DNA of 64,000 nt from an uncultured Tenacibaculum sp. (GTDB lineage: Bacteria > Bacteroidota > Bacteroidia > Flavobacteriales > Flavobacteriaceae). The position numbers and the translations under genes were made by a program. The stretch spans positions 1 through 64,000 of the forward strand of contig CANMCD010000006.1 in assembly GCA_947496185.1 (NCBI GenBank). Direction: 5' to 3'. A model generated the notes under the pieces. That model saw nothing but the letters and a program-made list of their open reading frames with translations. It did not search any database and was not told the DNA's origin. This document shows, piece after piece, positions 47,295-55,582 of the stretch (positions are counted from its first letter, which is position 1; every line of letters starts with the position of its first letter).

Positions 47295-47325
47295 TTGTTT
47301 ATTTCAAAATTACCCTATAATTTTG
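47295..47325 (+). promoter_or_regulatory. Promoter of the siderophore receptor gene
   Basis: -33 TTG at 47295-47297, 20-bp spacer, -7 TAATTTTG at 47318-47325. Both elements match the Bacteroidota consensus. The leader before the ATG at 47368 is about 35 nt and A-rich. Confidence 0.7.
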
Positions 47326-47367
47326 CCGCCGTTAAAAATTAATCAACAATAATATATTTAGATAATA

Positions 47368-49734
47368 ATGAAATCTATTGCAACATTTATGTTAACACTA
47401 TTCGCGATTTCATTTATGGGGGCACAAAACTCTATAAAAGGGAAAGTCGTTGATAAAAACAATCAACCATTAAGTGATGTTGATGTTATGATTAAAGGAT
47501 CTGCCAAAGGAAGTTCAACAGCTTCTGATGGAACGTTTTTTATAGACAACTTAAAGAATAAGCGTCATAAGCTTATAATTTCTATGGTGGGATTCGAAAC
47601 TCAAGAAATTAAGTTTACACTAGAAAATGAAAATATTACGTTTCCTCCGTTTACTTTAGTTGAAGCTCAAAATGAATTGGACGAAGTATATGTAAATGGA
47701 AAAAAGAATAAAACGAAAGTCCCTTCAACGTCGTTACGTTTAAAAACCCCGATAAAACAAGTTCCACAGAATATTCAAGTGGTAAGTGATGAATTGCTAG
47801 AAACTCAAATGATAACTAATATTAATGACGCTGCTTTTCGAAATGTTAGTGGAGTTACTGCTACACCGAGGTGGGGTAATAATGCTGAAATTCGTATGAG
47901 AGGGTTTAGAGTACCTGCTTTTCGAAATGGGATGAATATATCTGATACTTGGGGACCCTTATCTGAAGATATGTTCATGGTAGATCGCATAGAATTTGTA
48001 AAAGGTCCTTCTGGGTTTATGATGGCAGCAGGAGAGCCAGGGGGGTTTTACAATGTAGTAACTAAAAAGCCAACTACTGAAAAGATTGCAAAAATTTCAT
48101 TGGTTGGAGGAACTTATGATTTTTACCGAGCTAGTGCTGACCTTGGGGGTAGTTTAACTGAGGATAAACGTCTTCAAGCTAGATTTAATGTAATGTATGA
48201 AAATAGAGGGAATCATAGAAAACAAGGCCCATCACCTACTAGGTTGGGTATAGCACCCTCTTTATTGTTCAAGATTAGTGATAAAACTACTTTTTTAACT
48301 GAATTTATTTATCAATCAGAAAAAGCTTATTTAGGAGCAGGATATTCGTTTGCTCCATTGTCTGACTGTCGTTGTGCACAATCTAGCAGAAGACTTAGTT
48401 TTATGGATCCAAATTTCCCAAGTAGTCGTCTAACAGAGGTGAGTACTTTGAATAAAATAACACACCAGTTTAATGATGATTGGTCTATAGAAGCTAAGTA
48501 TATGGCTATGAATTATAAGCAAATTGGTAATACTCAATGGGTTGGTTTTATGGATAATGAGAATAATTCAGGGAATCTCATTAGAACAATGAGTCAATGG
48601 GATGCTATTTCTGAAGGGCAATTTTTTCAATTATATGCTAATGGTAAATTTAAAACAGGAATAGTTGAGCACCGTGTTATGGGAGGGTTTGATTTTACTG
48701 AAAAAGAGTATTTTGTAGATGGATCACAATGGGGGCTTCAGATTGACCCTATAACTAGACCATTTAATTTTAATAATCCTGTATATGGCAATATAACTTT
48801 TCCAACAATAAACAGAAGTCTTCCATTAAGAGAAAGAGCAAATAGTTATAATAGCACTAGAATTAGATCATTTTATGCACAAGATGAATTACACTTTTTA
48901 GATAATAAGCTTAGATTAACATTAGCGGCGAGATACACAGAGCTTAAGGTTCAACAAACGGAAACTCAGAAATCTATAACACCACGATTCGGTCTTAGTA
49001 CTGATATAACTCCAGAAATAACCTTTTATGGCTTATATGATGAATCTATTTTAGCTCCAGTTGGCGGGATTCATTTTGAAAATAAGTCATTTGAGCCTAT
49101 AAGAGGTAATATTTTTGAGAGCGGATTTAAAACTAGTTTATTCAATGGTAAAGTAAATTCTACCTTAACAGGATTCTATATCAGGAAGTATAATATTTTA
49201 ACAGCTGATAAGGTAAATAGTACTCCTGATAGAGCTTTTAGTGTACAGGGAGGAGAGGTAAAATCAAAAGGTATTGAGTTTGATGTGAATACTCAAATTA
49301 CGGATGAATTAAATTTTATGTTTAATTATGCGTATACTAATGCAGAGGTTACAAAAACAGACGATCCAACAAAGTTAGGTAAGCGAGGTATTCCAGGGTA
49401 TGCACCGCATATGTCAAATGGATGGTTAAACTATAAGTTTAATGAGGCTACCTTTTTAAAAGGAATTACTTTCTCGTTAGGTTATCAATACTTGATTGAT
49501 AGAACCTCTGAGTCATGGCAATTTACAAATTATGACAAATCATATCTTCCAGACTATTTTAGGTTAGATGGTGCTATAAGCTGGAGTTATGAAAGTTTTA
49601 AAGTAGGTGTTAATTTATATAACTTATTGGATACTAATTTATATCATAATGGAGAATATCATGATGCAGGTTACCTTGCTTGGCAATCAGAACCAGGTAT
49701 AAACGGACGTTTGTCACTATCTTATAATTTCTAA
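47368..49734 (+). CDS. TonB-dependent siderophore receptor
   Basis: 788 residues. Signal peptide (MLTLFAISFMGAQ), carboxypeptidase-regulatory-like domain (SIKGKVVDKNNQPLSDVDV), plug with TPIKQVPQNIQVVSDELLE and VKGPSGFMMAAGEPGGFYNVVTK in two parts, then a barrel ending LSLSYNF. The plug phrases are those of ferric-siderophore receptors such as FhuE/FpvA types. A shared operator and the PepSY genes downstream support ferric-siderophore uptake. Its terminator lies at 49763-49814. Confidence 0.93.
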   Translation: MKSIATFMLTLFAISFMGAQNSIKGKVVDKNNQPLSDVDVMIKGSAKGSSTASDGTFFIDNLKNKRHKLIISMVGFETQEIKFTLENENITFPPFTLVEAQNELDEVYVNGKKNKTKVPSTSLRLKTPIKQVPQNIQVVSDELLETQMITNINDAAFRNVSGVTATPRWGNNAEIRMRGFRVPAFRNGMNISDTWGPLSEDMFMVDRIEFVKGPSGFMMAAGEPGGFYNVVTKKPTTEKIAKISLVGGTYDFYRASADLGGSLTEDKRLQARFNVMYENRGNHRKQGPSPTRLGIAPSLLFKISDKTTFLTEFIYQSEKAYLGAGYSFAPLSDCRCAQSSRRLSFMDPNFPSSRLTEVSTLNKITHQFNDDWSIEAKYMAMNYKQIGNTQWVGFMDNENNSGNLIRTMSQWDAISEGQFFQLYANGKFKTGIVEHRVMGGFDFTEKEYFVDGSQWGLQIDPITRPFNFNNPVYGNITFPTINRSLPLRERANSYNSTRIRSFYAQDELHFLDNKLRLTLAARYTELKVQQTETQKSITPRFGLSTDITPEITFYGLYDESILAPVGGIHFENKSFEPIRGNIFESGFKTSLFNGKVNSTLTGFYIRKYNILTADKVNSTPDRAFSVQGGEVKSKGIEFDVNTQITDELNFMFNYAYTNAEVTKTDDPTKLGKRGIPGYAPHMSNGWLNYKFNEATFLKGITFSLGYQYLIDRTSESWQFTNYDKSYLPDYFRLDGAISWSYESFKVGVNLYNLLDTNLYHNGEYHDAGYLAWQSEPGINGRLSLSYNF

Positions 49735-49762
49735 AAAAATTAATTAAGAATTATATATAAGC

Positions 49763-49814
49763 TTGGTATAAAATTATGGATCCCTCAACCAATAATTTTA
49801 TACCAATTTTTTTG
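49763..49814 (+). terminator. Terminator of the siderophore receptor gene
   Basis: A 15-bp perfect stem (TTGGTATAAAATTAT / ATAATTTTATACCAA, 49763-49777 and 49792-49806), 14-nt loop, T-run tail. Confidence 0.9.
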
Positions 49815-49841
49815 TAATTAACAATTGTGGTTGAAAAAATT

Positions 49842-49860
49842 ATTTAAATTTAGTCTAAAC
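49842..49860 (+). promoter_or_regulatory. 19-bp operator B before PepSY operon
   Basis: ATTTAAATTTAGTCTAAAC, matching operator A at 16 of 19 positions. It too ends 5 bp before the -33 TTG. It contains the perfect odd palindrome TTTAGTCTAAA. Confidence 0.6.
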
Positions 49861-49865
49861 AATAT

Positions 49866-49895
49866 TTGTTTTTTAGATTCTATCTACTAATTTTG
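49866..49895 (+). promoter_or_regulatory. Promoter of the PepSY operon
   Basis: -33 TTG at 49866-49868, 19-bp spacer, -7 TAATTTTG at 49888-49895. The -7 octamer is identical to that of the receptor gene. Confidence 0.7.
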
Positions 49896-49933
49896 TACTC
49901 AAACTAATCGAATCTAAATAAAAATAAATAATT

Positions 49934-50263
49934 ATGATTAACCTACTAGTCTTAGCTGTTTTATTTTCTTGCTTAGCTTTTTACAATAGCGCACAACAAA
50001 AGTCAAAGTATAAACTTCCTTTCTTAGAGAAATGGATGCAGAAAAATGTTCAACAAACAAAAATTGCAGGGGTAATAAGTTTATTAGCTTCATTGATCAT
50101 TGCTACCTATACTTTTGGGTTTACTGCAGGGGTTCTATTCTGGTCAGTAATTTTAATGAGTATGTTGAGTTTGTTGATTTTAATAAAACCGTTACACGTT
50201 GTAGGTTATAAGCAATTTGCATTGCTTTTTGCTTTTACCCTAACACTTGAATTTATTTTTTAG
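49934..50263 (+). CDS. Small membrane protein of siderophore/PepSY operon (DUF3325-like)
   Basis: 109 residues with three or four transmembrane segments (LLVLAVLFSCLAF, IAGVISLLASLIIATYTFG, FWSVILMSMLSLLILI, FALLFAFTLTLEF). Size and operon place match the small DUF3325-type proteins that accompany PepSY reductases in pyoverdine-type loci. The family name is given from layout and general look. It starts the operon, with the next genes 2 bp away and then overlapping. Confidence 0.72.
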   Translation: MINLLVLAVLFSCLAFYNSAQQKSKYKLPFLEKWMQKNVQQTKIAGVISLLASLIIATYTFGFTAGVLFWSVILMSMLSLLILIKPLHVVGYKQFALLFAFTLTLEFIF

Positions 50264-50265
50264 TT

Positions 50266-50568
50266 ATGCCTGCCAATTCGAAATATTTAACCAAATCCCC
50301 CCTACAACAATTTGCTAAAATATCAGCTGGGATCGTTGGTGGATATGCCATTAGTGCGTTGCTTCATATGATATTAGCTCTATGGATACCCATGCACCAT
50401 GAAGTGTTGATTACTTCTTTCTTTACGACATTTATCGTCTGGTGTGCACTGCTTATAGTTCCTTATTTGTTTGATAATGGATGGAAGGTATGGGGTGTAT
50501 ACTTAATTACAATTATTCTCCTTTATTTATTATTTCAAATAGCCAATGCAAATAATCCGTTTGTTTAA
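50266..50568 (+). CDS. Small membrane protein of siderophore/PepSY operon (DUF3649-like)
   Basis: 100 residues, three transmembrane helices (GGYAISALLHMILALWI, TFIVWCALLIVPYLF, GVYLITIILLYLLF). It begins 2 bp after the previous stop, and its last base is the first base of the next ATG. DUF3649-like by length, position and helices. Probably a subunit or chaperone of the large PepSY membrane protein. Confidence 0.7.
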   Translation: MPANSKYLTKSPLQQFAKISAGIVGGYAISALLHMILALWIPMHHEVLITSFFTTFIVWCALLIVPYLFDNGWKVWGVYLITIILLYLLFQIANANNPFV

Positions 50569-52610
50569 TGAATAATAAAAACTATAATGTTTTTTTTAAC
50601 ACACATACTGTCAGTGGTATTGTGATTAGTGTAGCGCTCTATGTAATTTTTTTTGCAGGAGCTTTTTCTCTTTTTAGAAAAGAAATTAAAATTTGGGAAG
50701 AAGGAAACCCTATTAGCTATACACAAAGAAAAGATGTAAACTTTGATAAAATACTTGATTCTTTAAATACAAAGTATGTACTACAAGGTAGGGATGTTCG
50801 AATTCTATTTGGAGAGCAAGAAGATCAGATGTTTACCTATTTAATGGGGAGTAAAGATTCGTTGGCTTCTGAGAAGTCAAAAACACCGCATTATTTTTAT
50901 ACTGACATTCACTCAACGAAAACAAAATTTTATAATGAACAATACAGTTTAGGTGAGTTTTTGTTTCGTTTACATTTTTTACAACAGTTTCCACAAATAG
51001 GGTTATACCTAGCAGGATTGGTTTCGTTTTTCTTTTTATTCGCCATCGTAACGGGAACAATTGTACATTGGAAGAAAATTATACCTACTTTTTTTACGTT
51101 TAATCCACGACTTATTTTAAAAAGAGTTTGGACAGATGCACATACAGTTTTGGGAATCATTGGATTGCCGTTTCAATTTGTGTTTGCTGTTTCAGGAGCC
51201 TACTTTGCGCTGGGAATGTTGGTGTTTTTTCCTGCCAAATTTTTATACAATAATGATACAGGAAAACTAATGGAAGATCTAAGACCCGTTAGTAAAAGTT
51301 ATGCATGGGTTGCAGCAACGAATCAGCCAATACCTAGTTTTAATCAATATGCGCAAAATGCGGCCAAAGAATGGAATAGTTTTCATCTTACCGAGGCATA
51401 TATAAGAAATTATGGTGGTACGAACATGAAGTATGTGCTTATTGGAGAAATAGCAGGAGACGATCGATTTGTTGGACAAGGTAGGATCATTTACGATGTG
51501 TTTTCTGGAAAAAAAGAGGCCGTTAAAAATCCATTAGACTTAAATTATAAAGAAGATGTACCTAGAGCGGTTAAAAGACTTCATTTTGCCGATTTCGGAG
51601 GAGTTTCTTTAAAGATAGTTTATTTTGTACTGGCCTTGATTACCTGCTTTGTGATTATCACAGGAGTATTAATTTGGGTAGAGGCTAGAAATAAAAAAAG
51701 TGTGGCTTTACAGCAACGATTATTTACTGCCAAGGTAGGACATATTTATATGGCTATATGTTTATCTTTATTGCCAGTAACGGCACTTGCCTTTCTTTTC
51801 GTTAAGTTTAGTCATGGACATTTTCAAGATAAACAAACAGCTATTTATTACTTTTACTTTATTACATGGTTATTGCTTACGATCTTTTTTAGGCTTAAAA
51901 AGAGTAATTATTATACTAATAAAGCAAGCCTATTATTAGGAGCTATTTTTGGGTATTTAATCCCGATAAGTAACGGAATAGTCTCAGGAAATTGGTTTTG
52001 GAAAACCTTTTCAAATGGACAGTTTGATATTTTATTTATCGATGTGTTGTGGTTGGTAATAGCAACACTTTGTTTGATTTTTTTCGTAAAGATTAAGCCT
52101 GCTGTTCAAAAACAAAGTTCATTTTATAGAGCACCTTTAGATTATAATAGCATTCCTGATTCAATTTCAGCGGATAAAGAAGATATTGAAAAATCAAAAA
52201 CAACCAAACTTCGTATGAGAACAAAAATTTTTCTATTGTGGCTGTTTATAGCTGTAGGATTTATACTGCATCATATTTATGGACTAGCAAGTGTATATTT
52301 TAATACTTCGGTAGCCGTTGATGGCGCAAATGGAACAACGCCTTTTGATACACACATTTGGCGTATTTTGATGGAAGGACTTGCATTAACTTTTGGTTTA
52401 TTAACCTTAGAAGTTACTAAAAAATGGTTTGTGTCCATTTCTTTTGCATGGTCAATTATACTTGGATTATTTAATATATACCATATAGTAATGGCAGTGA
52501 TTTACGAAGCATCTAATATTTCAGAAATATTAATTTTATTGTTATTAGTTGTTGCCAGTGTCTTTTTAGTAAAAAGTCTTAATCAGTGGAGAAAAAACCC
52601 TAATATTTAA
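50568..52610 (+). CDS. PepSY-associated transmembrane protein (ferric-siderophore reductase type)
   Basis: 680 residues with about 10 transmembrane helices. The N-terminal TVSGIVISVALYVIFFAGAF and IVTGTIVHWKKIIPTFF, then DAHTVLGIIGLPFQF, match PepSY_TM proteins such as FpvG/PiuB. Paired His in membrane helices (HLHFLQQF-type, DAHT, KRLHF) could bind heme. The likely job is to reduce or help release iron from the siderophore at the inner membrane. The 3' end is 17 bp from the methyltransferase gene. Confidence 0.85.
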   Translation: MNNKNYNVFFNTHTVSGIVISVALYVIFFAGAFSLFRKEIKIWEEGNPISYTQRKDVNFDKILDSLNTKYVLQGRDVRILFGEQEDQMFTYLMGSKDSLASEKSKTPHYFYTDIHSTKTKFYNEQYSLGEFLFRLHFLQQFPQIGLYLAGLVSFFFLFAIVTGTIVHWKKIIPTFFTFNPRLILKRVWTDAHTVLGIIGLPFQFVFAVSGAYFALGMLVFFPAKFLYNNDTGKLMEDLRPVSKSYAWVAATNQPIPSFNQYAQNAAKEWNSFHLTEAYIRNYGGTNMKYVLIGEIAGDDRFVGQGRIIYDVFSGKKEAVKNPLDLNYKEDVPRAVKRLHFADFGGVSLKIVYFVLALITCFVIITGVLIWVEARNKKSVALQQRLFTAKVGHIYMAICLSLLPVTALAFLFVKFSHGHFQDKQTAIYYFYFITWLLLTIFFRLKKSNYYTNKASLLLGAIFGYLIPISNGIVSGNWFWKTFSNGQFDILFIDVLWLVIATLCLIFFVKIKPAVQKQSSFYRAPLDYNSIPDSISADKEDIEKSKTTKLRMRTKIFLLWLFIAVGFILHHIYGLASVYFNTSVAVDGANGTTPFDTHIWRILMEGLALTFGLLTLEVTKKWFVSISFAWSIILGLFNIYHIVMAVIYEASNISEILILLLLVVASVFLVKSLNQWRKNPNI

Positions 52611-52627
52611 GTGTCAAGCTATACGTT

Positions 52628-53293
52628 ATGGAGCTTACTAAAGAACAATTACTAGAAATAGAACAGCAACTTCGTCACCCTAAAGGAGAGAAAGGGATAG
52701 CAGTAGGTAATAACTTACACCGTACCAATATTGGTATGACTAAATCTTCTATTGACTTGTTGAATATTAATGAGGGAGAAACAATAGTTGAGCTGGGGCA
52801 TGGTAATTGTTGTCATTTGGAGGATATCTTAGACAAAGCAGACAATATACGTTATTTAGGATTCGAAATTTCTGAAACCATGCAACTTGAAGCTCTAAAG
52901 CTACTGGAGAATTTTGAAAGTACTAGTAGTAGTGTGTCTTTTGAATTGTATAATGGAAAAAAGTTTGATTTACCCGATGCTACTATTGATAAGCTATTCA
53001 CGGTAAATACACTTTACTTTTGGGAAGATGCGGTTTCGTTTTTAAGAGAAATTTCTAGAGTTTTAAAAAAACAAGGGGTTTGCATTATTACCTTTGCACA
53101 AAAGGAATTTATGCAGACACTTCCTTTTGTAAATAAAAAGTTTAAACTGTATAATACTAATGAATTTGAGCTATTGATTGATCAATCGCCGTTTTTTATT
53201 AAAGAGATGTTTCATAAAACGGAACAAGTCGAAAGTAAAACAGGAGCGTTAGTAGAGCGAAATTATTCAATAGCAATATTAAAACAAAGATGA
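52628..53293 (+). CDS. Class I SAM-dependent methyltransferase
   Basis: 221 residues. Motif I is VELGHGNCCHLEDIL, motif II region YLGFEISETM, with DKLFTVNTLYFWED and FLREISRVLKKQGV after it, the usual Rossmann methyltransferase order. No N-terminal signal. It lies in the siderophore operon, 17 bp after the PepSY gene and overlapping the flavodoxin gene by 4 bp. Small-molecule methylation is likely; substrate unknown. Confidence 0.85.
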   Translation: MELTKEQLLEIEQQLRHPKGEKGIAVGNNLHRTNIGMTKSSIDLLNINEGETIVELGHGNCCHLEDILDKADNIRYLGFEISETMQLEALKLLENFESTSSSVSFELYNGKKFDLPDATIDKLFTVNTLYFWEDAVSFLREISRVLKKQGVCIITFAQKEFMQTLPFVNKKFKLYNTNEFELLIDQSPFFIKEMFHKTEQVESKTGALVERNYSIAILKQR

Positions 53294-53823
53294 TGAATAA
53301 ACCAATAGGATTAATTTACGGGTCAGATACTGGAATGACTGAAGAAATCACGCACAATATCGTTGATGAATGGAGTGTAGGAGAAATTGAAGTTATTGAA
53401 GTAAGTAGCGCTAGTGTAAGTGATTTTGAAAAGTTTGATGTATTAATATTAGGGCTTTCTACATGGTATGATGGTGACTTACAAAGTGACTGGGAAAGTT
53501 ATTATGACGAATTTAAAACCATTGACTTTACAGGAAAAACAGTAGCTATTTTTGGTCTTGGAGATCAATACGGTTATGGAGAGTTTTTTATTGATGGAGT
53601 AGGTATGTTAGCTGAAGTGGTATTAGAAAACGGAGGAAATATCATTGGTTATTGGTCTACTGAAGGATATGATTTTACGGAGTCTAAGGCTGAAATCGAA
53701 GGGAAAAACTTATTTTATGGACTGGCTATTGATGAAGACAATCAGCCCGAATTAACCCAAGATAGAGTAAAAGAATGGTTGGTTCAGTTAGAAAAGGAGT
53801 TGTCTCCTGTTTTGAGTAGTTAA
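53290..53823 (+). CDS. fldA: Flavodoxin
   Basis: 177 residues (ATGATG start; the second ATG, at 53293, may be used). FMN phosphate loop GLIYGSDTGMTEEIT, 50s loop LGLSTWYDGDLQSDW and 90s loop GLGDQYGYGEFF are those of long-chain flavodoxins. It is often induced when iron is scarce as a replacement for ferredoxin, so its place in a siderophore operon fits. It could also feed electrons to the PepSY reductase. Confidence 0.93.
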   Translation: MMNKPIGLIYGSDTGMTEEITHNIVDEWSVGEIEVIEVSSASVSDFEKFDVLILGLSTWYDGDLQSDWESYYDEFKTIDFTGKTVAIFGLGDQYGYGEFFIDGVGMLAEVVLENGGNIIGYWSTEGYDFTESKAEIEGKNLFYGLAIDEDNQPELTQDRVKEWLVQLEKELSPVLSS

Positions 53824-53862
53824 TCCATCAAGTAAAGATATTTACATAAATACGTTCTAACC

Positions 53863-53892
53863 ATTCGCGTTGGTAATACTCCTATTTGCGTT
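53863..53892 (+). promoter_or_regulatory. AraC-type direct-repeat site before PepSY gene
   Basis: ATTCGCGTT (53863-53871) and ATTTGCGTT (53884-53892), identical at 8 of 9 positions and exactly 21 bp apart, about two helical turns. GCG is rare in this AT-rich DNA. A -7 box lies at 53916. Direct repeats of this spacing are typical of AraC/PchR regulators. Confidence 0.5.
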
Positions 53893-53915
53893 ATTTAGGG
53901 ATAGGAAGCGAGTGA

Positions 53916-53923
53916 TATTTTTG
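53916..53923 (+). promoter_or_regulatory. -7 box of second PepSY gene
   Basis: TATTTTTG matches TAnnTTTG, 17 bp before the ATG at 53941. No good -33 at the normal spacing, consistent with activator dependence on the repeats upstream. Confidence 0.5.
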
Positions 53924-53940
53924 TGGCAATTATTTTTTCA

Positions 53941-55059
53941 ATGAAGAAACTTAAAAATATTTCTCGCTATATTCATGAATGGTTAGGCTTAACTTCGGGG
54001 TTAATTGTTTTTATAGTTGCTTTATCAGGAACCATTTTTGTTTTTTGTGACGAGGTTATTGATGTAGCTGGAGGAGCGGCAAAGTATGTAGCGGTACCAG
54101 ATAATGCCAAAAAATTACCTTACGAAGCCTTATTACATCGTTTTAAGAAAAACTATCCAAATCGAGGTGTTTTTTATTTTGATGATTTTAAATCTCCAGA
54201 AAGAAGTTTTCGAATCGCTTCACATCTAAAAGGAAAAGACTTTACTCATACTTACGTAAACCCTTATTCAGGGGAAATCTTAAGAAGCTCAAAGTCTTAT
54301 TGGTTTTTTTTCTACTTAGCAGCTAAAATTCATTCCGCTATTTTATTAGGTAAAACAGGGCAAACCATCGTAGGGATTTCCACTATTATATTCTTTTTTG
54401 AATTACTTACAGGCTTGGTTTTATGGTTTCCAAAAAAATGGAATAAAAAAGCAAGACAAGCCTCTTTTACTATAAAAAAAGGTACTAAGTGGAAAAAAAA
54501 GGTCTACGACTTACATAAGGTACTTGGTTTTTATGCACTTATTCCTGCGTTATTAATTACCGTAACAGGATTAATCATGTCATTTAAGACAATAAACGAT
54601 GCAACACAGCATATATTTGGAGGAGCTCCTGATGGGCATGAAGCAATGAAACAGTACTACCCTAAGTTTGCTGAAAATAAATCTATGAAACCCATAGATA
54701 CAATCATTAATAAGTTGTATTCATTATATCCCGAAGCTAAACAAATACGCTTAGGTTATCCATATGGAAAGAAACCAATGGCACATTTTCAAGGGGTTGT
54801 TGCCCAAGAAATTGGACTAAAAACATGGAAAAAAGGAGAAATGGTTTTAATAGATAGGTACAAAGGACAAATAATTACATTGCCTAAAAGCCTTCATAAC
54901 CATGAAGTTATTGAGCAAACGGTTTTTGATCTTCATAGTGGTTTTTGGCTCGGTAAAACAGGTAAAATTATCACTTTTATGATAGGGTTAATTTGTACGA
55001 GTCTACCCGTAACAGGATTTATTTTTTGGTTGAGTAGGAAAAAAAGTTTTAAAGTGTAA
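53941..55059 (+). CDS. PepSY domain-containing transmembrane protein
   Basis: The ATG at 53941 (MKKLKNISRYIHEWLG) is preferred over an in-frame start at 53923 that lies in the -7 box. The 372 residues have four transmembrane helices: SGLIVFIVALSGTIFVF, TIVGISTIIFFFELLTGLVLWFP, VLGFYALIPALLITVTGLIMSF and a last one near the C-terminus. Histidines at helix ends (IHEWLG, DLHKVLG, DLHSGFW) suit heme or iron binding. Similar to PiuB-type ferric reductases. Own promoter, convergent with the AraC remnant. Confidence 0.87.
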   Translation: MKKLKNISRYIHEWLGLTSGLIVFIVALSGTIFVFCDEVIDVAGGAAKYVAVPDNAKKLPYEALLHRFKKNYPNRGVFYFDDFKSPERSFRIASHLKGKDFTHTYVNPYSGEILRSSKSYWFFFYLAAKIHSAILLGKTGQTIVGISTIIFFFELLTGLVLWFPKKWNKKARQASFTIKKGTKWKKKVYDLHKVLGFYALIPALLITVTGLIMSFKTINDATQHIFGGAPDGHEAMKQYYPKFAENKSMKPIDTIINKLYSLYPEAKQIRLGYPYGKKPMAHFQGVVAQEIGLKTWKKGEMVLIDRYKGQIITLPKSLHNHEVIEQTVFDLHSGFWLGKTGKIITFMIGLICTSLPVTGFIFWLSRKKSFKV

Positions 55060-55066
55060 TAGGGTT

Positions 55067-55489
55067 TTAATGAAATGGTACAATTACTTGTTTTTGTTTT
55101 AAGCTACTGGGTAAATAGTTAAAGCGCTTTTTAAAAGCCGCAGTAAAGTGTTGTGGGTTTTTATAGCCAATAGCATACGCAACCTCCGAAACGGTAAGGT
55201 CATTTTCTAGTAGTAATTTTTTGGCTTTTTCCATTCTTAGCTGTGTTATATAAGAGAAAATAGGTTCTTTAAACACAAGTTTAAATTGGGTTTTCAATTT
55301 GTGTTGATTGATACCTGTTAATTTTGAAAGCTTTTCTATAGTAGGAGGGTTCTCTAAATTATCAGCTATAAGTTGTTCGGCTTTAATAATTTGTTCGTAT
55401 TCATTCTTTTTAATATTAGCAGGTTTGTTTTTTTTCTTGTTTTTAATTTCAGAAAAAAGTATAAACGGCAAATTAAATTGTACCAAAAT
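55067..55489 (-). pseudogene. AraC/PchR-type regulator, C-terminal part only
   Basis: About 140 residues. A complete C-terminal AraC DNA-binding domain with two HTHs (IEKLSKLTGINQHKLKTQF, VSEVAYAIGYKNPQHFTAAF) follows a linker. The N-terminal effector domain (normally ~170-190 residues) is missing. The frame is blocked by TAG at 55490-55492 and has no ATG before the domain; only a TTG at 55484-55486 is possible. The break coincides with the 18-bp direct repeats of the prophage end. Its neighbours suggest a siderophore-responsive activator destroyed by insertion. Confidence 0.8.
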
Positions 55490-55509
55490 CTAAATTAAAT
55501 TGTACCAAA
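55470..55509. repeat. Two 18-bp direct repeats with 22-bp period at prophage boundary
   Basis: AAATTAAATTGTACCAAA at 55470-55487 and again at 55492-55509, exact. Mu transposase end sites R1 and R2 are adjacent directly repeated 22-bp sites, so the layout matches. The TG...CA rule of Mu ends would put the junction at 55479, but the repeat extends 9 bp further, so the exact end is uncertain. A tyrosine-recombinase arm site is the alternative. Confidence 0.6.
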
Positions 55510-55540
55510 TTTTTCCGAAATTCGCCAATTCAAATATATA

Positions 55541-55566
55541 AAAAAGCCCCACATTTAGAGGCTTTT
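55541..55566 (-). terminator. Terminator closing the prophage late operon
   Basis: Stem AAAAGCC / GGCTTTT (55542-55548, 55560-55566), followed on the minus strand by TTTTTTATAT. Lies 17 bp after the last phage gene and 30 bp before the terminal repeats. Confidence 0.7.
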
Positions 55567-55582
55567 ATTAGTTATAAAACCA

